A stretch of DNA of 9,591 nucleotides from Eubacteriaceae bacterium UBA1433 (GTDB lineage Bacteria; Bacillota; Clostridia; Eubacteriales; UBA1433), in the NCBI GenBank assembly GCA_002329295.1, contig DCTT01000025.1:1-9591 (forward strand), given 5' to 3'. Below, in pieces: positions 6,193 through 9,591 of this stretch. A program made the position numbers and the translations under genes. Position 1 is the stretch's first letter; the number at the start of each line of letters is the position of its first letter. Under the pieces are notes generated by a model. That model had not been told where the DNA came from. It saw only the letters and a program-made list of their open reading frames with translations, and ran no database searches.

Positions 6193-7083
6193 ATGTTTCA
6201 AATAAAGGTGCCGGCCAGCACGGCAAACTTGGGGTGCGGTTTTGATAGTTTGGGTATCGGGTTTCAGCTATATAACACGTTTATTTTTCGTTCTGCGTCA
6301 TCTTACAAGATCGGCAACAGTTTTGCGCCAAGGCACCGTAATGATCGCAATATGGTTTTGAGATCATTGAAAACATCATTGAAAAAAATAAACAAAACCA
6401 TTGAAGGCGTTCAAATCGATATAGAAGAAAATATTCCCGTTTCCAGAGGGCTTGGCAGCAGCGCCACATGTATCATTGCCGGGGTGTTGGCAGCCTATGT
6501 GCTGAGCGATACACCGGTGGACACACAACAAGTTTTCAATCTTTGCTCCGACCTTGAAGGGCATGCCGATAATGTTTCGGCAGCGATGTTTGGCGGTCTC
6601 ACGGTTTCCTATCGAACCAAAGACGGTTGGAGATACCTCAAACAAATGCCTGACGAAAAATACAGTTTTTGTGTTTTCGTGCCGAATTTTCCTCTTGCTA
6701 CGTCCAAAGCGCGCAAGGTGCTGCCTCCGCATCTTTCTTATCAAGACGGAATTCATAACATCGCACGTGCAACATTGATGGTAGCTGCACTTACTCAGGG
6801 CAGGTCAAGCATGCTTGTTGATGCCGCAGATGACAGGCTGCACCAGCCTTATCTCTTCCCGCTTATCGCCGAGTATAGAAAAATTGAAAGTTTTGCGAAA
6901 AGTGCCGGTGCTCACGCCGTATTTATCAGTGGTGCGGGACCGAGTATTATGGGGATTATCGATCGAAACGACATGACAAAAATGTTCGAAGCATTTCAAA
7001 AAGTCAAAGGAGAATTTCAATATGATTGGCAGGCCATTTCCTTAGAAGTAGAAAATGAAGGGGTGCGCCTGATAAAGGAGTAA
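6193..7083 (+). CDS. thrB: Homoserine kinase
   Basis: ThrB is a GHMP-family kinase that phosphorylates homoserine with ATP, giving the substrate of ThrC. Motif 1 is VPASTANLGCGFDSLG (6-21); motif 2, the ATP phosphate loop, is PVSRGLGSSAT (82-92); EGHADNVSAAMFGG (122-135) carries the acidic residue and asparagine of the active site; ATSKARKVLP (169-178) and LHQPY (216-220) are typical of homoserine kinases rather than other GHMP members; motif 3 is ISGAGPSIMGI (245-255). The length of 296 is normal. AAGGAG at 6177-6182 precedes the ATG. Second gene of the plus-strand threonine operon, with pheB starting three bases after its stop. Confidence 0.96.
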   Translation: MFQIKVPASTANLGCGFDSLGIGFQLYNTFIFRSASSYKIGNSFAPRHRNDRNMVLRSLKTSLKKINKTIEGVQIDIEENIPVSRGLGSSATCIIAGVLAAYVLSDTPVDTQQVFNLCSDLEGHADNVSAAMFGGLTVSYRTKDGWRYLKQMPDEKYSFCVFVPNFPLATSKARKVLPPHLSYQDGIHNIARATLMVAALTQGRSSMLVDAADDRLHQPYLFPLIAEYRKIESFAKSAGAHAVFISGAGPSIMGIIDRNDMTKMFEAFQKVKGEFQYDWQAISLEVENEGVRLIKE

Positions 7084-7086
7084 AAG

Positions 7087-7521
7087 ATGAAAGAAGATTA
7101 TTTTATCGTTCATCGTGAACTGCTTCCAGAGTATATCGACAAAGTGATTTATGCCGGCAGACTGCTTAATGAAGGAAGTGTCAAAACAATCAGCGAGGCG
7201 GTGAAAAAAGCGGGTATTAGTCGCAGTACCTATTATAAATATAAAGATAAAATTTTTGCATCTACAATGGATCATGCGCAAAAGTGTATTTTCAATTTTT
7301 CGCTGTCTCACGAAAAAGGCAAACTCTCCAGTGTATTGGGTGTTATTGCACAATATAGCGGCAATATTTTGACCATTCATCAAAATATCCCAATTCACAA
7401 TGTCGCTCATCTGACGATTTCGTTGGATATCAGCAAAATGACGATGAGTGTTACGACGTTGTTAAAAGCTGTTTCCGGCCTAGAGGGTGTGACCAATGTG
7501 CGGCTGATTGCGATGGATTAA
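7087..7521 (+). CDS. pheB: PheB-type ACT domain protein (UPF0735) with N-terminal helix-turn-helix
   Basis: The 144-residue product aligns by eye along its whole length with Bacillus PheB: an N-terminal block VHRELLPEYIDKVIYAGRLL, a helix-turn-helix-like segment around 31-56 (SVKTISEAVKKAGISRSTYYKY), then one ACT domain (about 69-144) with HEKGKLSSVLGVIAQYSGNIL, HQNIPI and a final hydrophobic strand. The HTH plus ACT arrangement suggests an amino-acid-responsive DNA-binding protein, although PheB has at times been annotated as a chorismate mutase; no mutase active-site pattern is apparent. AAAGGAG precedes the ATG by 6-7 bases, and the gene follows thrB by three bases, so it is co-expressed with threonine rather than phenylalanine genes. 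A terminator follows directly. Function is inferred, family is firm. Confidence 0.85.
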   Translation: MKEDYFIVHRELLPEYIDKVIYAGRLLNEGSVKTISEAVKKAGISRSTYYKYKDKIFASTMDHAQKCIFNFSLSHEKGKLSSVLGVIAQYSGNILTIHQNIPIHNVAHLTISLDISKMTMSVTTLLKAVSGLEGVTNVRLIAMD

Positions 7522-7548
7522 AAAAGCAGGCAACAGCCTGTTTTTTTT
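7520..7548 (+). terminator. Intrinsic terminator of thrC-thrB-pheB
   Basis: CAGGC (7527-7531) pairs with GCCTG (7536-7540) around an AACA loop; the stem extends through a G-U pair into A6/T6, and a run of eight T (7541-7548) follows. It overlaps the pheB stop codon. Confidence 0.9.
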
Positions 7549-7867
7549 ATGATAAATAAGTATGGTTTTTGTTTTAAGAAAATAAGCGGGAGAATGGCTG
7601 TACATATTTTTTCTGTGCGGGATACAATGATTTTATCGGGTCTATGCTTTGCTTTCGCTGATATTGAACGAAAGCATAGTCGTTTCAAACAACTACTGAA
7701 ATTTTATGAAAAGAATATTATCGATCTGGAAGGAAAAAGTTGCACAGAAAGCGGACAATGACTTTTGTCATACAGTCGGGTGTGTTTTTTTAATCTTTAC
7801 TGTCTGATTGATAAAGAAGAAAGTCAATATCGATTGGGACAGATGTGTTTTGCGGCGTGCCTATACA
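7549..7867. other. Intergenic stretch between convergent operons, no recognisable gene
   Basis: About 320 bases lie between the pheB terminator and the nitroreductase terminator. A 70-codon plus-strand frame (7549-7761) starts in the terminator's T tract without a ribosome binding site, and an internal ATG at 7594 has GGGAG only two bases away. Its translation matches no family I recognise. The stretch contains the inverted repeat at 7642-7679 and a 5-bp ATGAC/GTCAT hairpin at 7758-7771 not directly followed by T. It may be a decayed gene or a small RNA region; nothing in the sequence decides. Confidence 0.4.
7642..7679. repeat. Inverted repeat with a 5-bp duplication in one arm
   Basis: CTATGCTTT (7642-7650) is the reverse complement of AAAGCATAG (7671-7679), and GCTTTCG (7651-7657) is the reverse complement of CGAAAGC (7669-7675). 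The two pairings compete for the same right arm. Removing one copy of the tandem GCTTT in the left arm would leave an 11-bp perfect inverted repeat, CTATGCTTTCG/CGAAAGCATAG, with an 11-base loop. Confidence 0.75.
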
Positions 7868-7904
7868 ATAAAAAAATCGACCTCACAATTATTGCGAGGT
7901 CGAT
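7868..7904 (-). terminator. Intrinsic terminator of the nitroreductase genes
   Basis: On the minus strand ATCGACCTC pairs with GAGGTCGAT, and the stem continues through a G-U pair and CAA/TTG to a TAA loop, 13 bp in all, followed by a T run (complement of 7870-7875). It lies 14 bases after the stop of the second nitroreductase. Confidence 0.9.
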
Positions 7905-7918
7905 GGTTAGAAAAGGGT

Positions 7919-8497
7919 TTAGAATTTTTTCAAAACAATGTCTTCCATTTTGCGTTTGGGTACATAGTGAACCATGTTTTCATCGCGGTAATAATTTATA
8001 TTTCCGCTTTCGGGTATATCTACCAGCACCACTTCTTCTACAGGTTTGCCCAGAGCCAACACAGAGGTAAGAACCAAGGTCTCCGGCAATTCCAATATTT
8101 TGGAAAGTTCCGCATATTTGATAGTGCCGAATTGACAGGCGCCCAGTCCTTTTTCAACAGCGCCTAATAATATGGCTTCCGTGACCAGTCCCAAATCCCA
8201 CAATGTGTTTTTGGAAATGCTGTCATCACGCAAAGTGATAATGTAAGCGGTGGGTTTTTCGCCTTCTGCAGGACCCGGCCACTCGGGAAGTGCGCCTGCC
8301 CAGCCAATATGGTCGTTTACTGTCTGACACATTTGCTCGTCGGTTATCAAAATAAATTTAATGGCTTGTAGATTGCCGCCGCTGCTGGTAACACGTGCCA
8401 AGTCAACGAGTTCTTCCAAAACAGACATCGGAATTTTATGAGACTGGTCAAAGCGGCGATAGGTTCTGTTTTTATAAACAAGGTCTTTTATACTCAT
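7919..8497 (-). CDS. Nitroreductase family protein (second of tandem pair)
   Basis: A 192-residue single-domain FMN-dependent nitroreductase (PF00881 type), cytoplasmic, expected to use NAD(P)H to reduce nitro compounds, quinones or a related electrophile; the real substrate is unknown. FMN-contacting features are visible: NRTYRRFD (10-17), SSGGNLQ (38-44), GLGACQFG (117-124) and VLALGKPVE (146-154). It is about 65% identical by eye to the gene just upstream. The ATG at 8497 is 17 bases after the upstream stop; only a weak purine-rich site (GCGAGAAAAAG) precedes it, so translation may depend partly on coupling. Its family is certain, its specificity is not. Confidence 0.88.
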   Translation of the reverse strand: MSIKDLVYKNRTYRRFDQSHKIPMSVLEELVDLARVTSSGGNLQAIKFILITDEQMCQTVNDHIGWAGALPEWPGPAEGEKPTAYIITLRDDSISKNTLWDLGLVTEAILLGAVEKGLGACQFGTIKYAELSKILELPETLVLTSVLALGKPVEEVVLVDIPESGNINYYRDENMVHYVPKRKMEDIVLKKF

Positions 8498-8514
8498 AAT
8501 CTTTTTCTCGCTTT

Positions 8515-9099
8515 CTAATATTTTTTGACGATGAGGTCTTCAATCGTGCGTTTGGGTACATAGTGAACCATATTTTCATCGCGATAATATGTTGTTTTCC
8601 CGCTTTCCGGTATATCTACCAGCACCACATCTTCTACGGGTTTACCCAGAGCCAACACCATCATTAAAGTGAGCGTTTCTTCGGTGATACCCAGGGCTTC
8701 TTTTAATGCGGGGCGGTTGACATTACCGAATTGACAGCTGCCAAAGCCTTGCTCAACAGCAGCCATGGTAATGTTTTCTAAAGCAAGTCCAAGATCCCAG
8801 AGGGTGTTTTTGGAAATGGACGTGTCTTGAAACACAACAATGTATGCCGTGGGTCTTTCGCCCTCTGCCGGTCCCGGCCAATCGGGCAAGTCTCTTGCCC
8901 ATTTGATGTTGTCAAATACGGTTTGACAAGCTTTCGGGTCGGTGACCAATACATATTTGAGGGCTTGTGCATTGCGAGCCGAAGAGGAGACACGCGCCAA
9001 GTCCGCCCATTCTTCCAGCGTGCTCATATCAATTTTTACGTTTTCGTCAAAGCGTCGAAAAGTTCTGTTTTTGTAAGCCAATTCTTTTATATTACTCAT
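8515..9099 (-). CDS. Nitroreductase family protein (first of tandem pair)
   Basis: A 194-residue paralogue of the following gene, with the same FMN-binding layout: NRTFRRFD (11-18), VSSSARNAQ (37-45), GFGSCQFG (118-125) and LALGKPVE (149-156). The ATG at 9099 is chosen over an upstream in-frame start at 9147 because GGAGG stands 7 bases before it and the paralogue begins at the same point. It starts 44 bases after the stop of the 2-hydroxyacid dehydrogenase gene, with no convincing promoter between, so the three genes probably form one minus-strand operon. The SSSGG of the paralogue reads SSSAR here, next to the flavin site, which hints at different substrates. Confidence 0.88.
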   Translation of the reverse strand: MSNIKELAYKNRTFRRFDENVKIDMSTLEEWADLARVSSSARNAQALKYVLVTDPKACQTVFDNIKWARDLPDWPGPAEGERPTAYIVVFQDTSISKNTLWDLGLALENITMAAVEQGFGSCQFGNVNRPALKEALGITEETLTLMMVLALGKPVEDVVLVDIPESGKTTYYRDENMVHYVPKRTIEDLIVKKY

Positions 9100-9143
9100 A
9101 GTTTTACCTCCACAAAAATTGGTTTTATTCTTTGTTTCAAAAA

Positions 9144-9591
9144 TCAATATCCGCGTTCATAAGAAAGCACATTGAGCATATTCTCATAGTCTTTATTTAA
9201 ATACGCCGCAATGTTTTGTTTGACAATCGGATAGGCTTTGTCCAAATAGGTAAGATTGGGTCCGCAAACATGGGGCGTAATAATAATATTGTCCAGATCC
9301 CAAAACTTGCTGGCAGGATCTAAGGGTTCTTTTTCGAACACATCCGTAATATAGCGCTTAAATTGTTTGTTGATTAACGCATGGTATAAATCTTCTTCAT
9401 TGACGGTATCCCCTCTGCCGATGTTGATCATGCAGGCATCGGGTTTGAGCATGTCAAAATATTTTTTTGCGATGATTTTATGGGTTGCAGGCGTATGGGG
9501 AAGCAAGTTGACCACATAGTCGCAAGTGGAGCAGACGACTTCCAAACCCTCTTCCATGCCATACATTTCGGAAACAAAGTCTGTTTTTTCA
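9144..9591 (-). CDS. D-isomer-specific 2-hydroxyacid dehydrogenase, C-terminal part (5' end outside window)
   Basis: The open frame runs from the window edge to a TGA at 9144-9146 and gives the last 148 or so residues. It contains the second half of the NAD-binding domain and the C-terminal closing segment: CDYVVNLLPHTPATHKII, LKPDACMINIGRGDTVNEEDL with the substrate-binding arginine region, ITDVFEKEPLDP with the glutamate, and IIITPHVCG with the catalytic histidine. These are the marks of the family that includes phosphoglycerate, glyoxylate/hydroxypyruvate and D-lactate dehydrogenases; the fragment does not allow a choice among them. It likely heads, or belongs to, the operon with the two nitroreductases. 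Confidence 0.9.
   Translation of the reverse strand, partial: EKTDFVSEMYGMEEGLEVVCSTCDYVVNLLPHTPATHKIIAKKYFDMLKPDACMINIGRGDTVNEEDLYHALINKQFKRYITDVFEKEPLDPASKFWDLDNIIITPHVCGPNLTYLDKAYPIVKQNIAAYLNKDYENMLNVLSYERGY

Noticed and set aside
7549..7761. 70-codon open frame on the plus strand after pheB
   Set aside because: It begins at the end of the terminator T tract with no ribosome binding site, contains the inverted repeat, and resembles no known protein.
7758..7790. Hairpin ATGAC/GTCAT followed by a T run as a possible terminator
   Set aside because: The stem is only 5 bp and the T run begins about 13 bases after it, so it does not have terminator geometry.
1..9591. CRISPR array, IS element, toxin-antitoxin pair or defence island
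   Set aside because: No repeated spacers, transposase motifs, terminal repeats with target duplications, or small paired genes were seen on either strand.

Overview
The window looks like a piece of a low-to-mid G+C Bacillota chromosome, most likely a clostridial or Negativicutes-type anaerobe. The reasons are Firmicutes-type proteins (a YacP/Rae1-type NYN nuclease, a PheB-type ACT protein, the thyX-rlmB-yacP order), AAGGAG-like ribosome binding sites, TTG/GTG starts and intrinsic terminators with long T runs. The genus cannot be read from the sequence. No rRNA, tRNA, CRISPR array, IS element or phage gene was seen.

Layout. (1) 1-432: the 3' end of an EF-Tu gene on the plus strand with its terminator, then a promoter and ribosome binding site that now serve only the wreck of a ketopantoate-reductase-type gene, reduced to its first ~16 codons and last ~40 codons. 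(2) 512-2536, minus strand: a housekeeping operon thyX-rlmB-yacP (flavin-dependent thymidylate synthase, 23S rRNA 2'-O-methyltransferase, ribosome-associated endonuclease), convergent with tuf. (3) 2537-2864: a gene-free AT-rich stretch with a possible thyX promoter/palindrome and the terminator of the next operon. (4) 2865-7521: a threonine-biosynthesis locus of two divergent operons. On the minus strand are hom (homoserine dehydrogenase) and a free-standing pair of ACT domains of the aspartokinase type; on the plus strand are thrC, thrB and a PheB-type HTH+ACT protein. The 110-bp divergent intergenic region carries two overlapping promoters facing opposite ways. (5) 7522-7918: two facing terminators enclosing about 320 bp without a recognisable gene but with a damaged inverted repeat. 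(6) 7919-9591, minus strand: two tandem paralogous nitroreductases downstream of a D-2-hydroxyacid dehydrogenase that runs off the window.

How it works together. Hom, ThrB and ThrC are the three steps from aspartate semialdehyde through homoserine and O-phosphohomoserine to threonine. The pathway's first enzyme, aspartate kinase, is absent, but a protein that is essentially only the regulatory half of that kinase is encoded directly after hom. Hom itself has a C-terminal ACT-like domain whose usual ligand-binding signature is worn away. Feedback sensing at this locus may therefore sit in separate ACT proteins (the one after hom and the PheB-type one after thrB) rather than in the enzymes. This is the most interesting feature of the window; the rest is mostly ordinary housekeeping plus one clear gene remnant.
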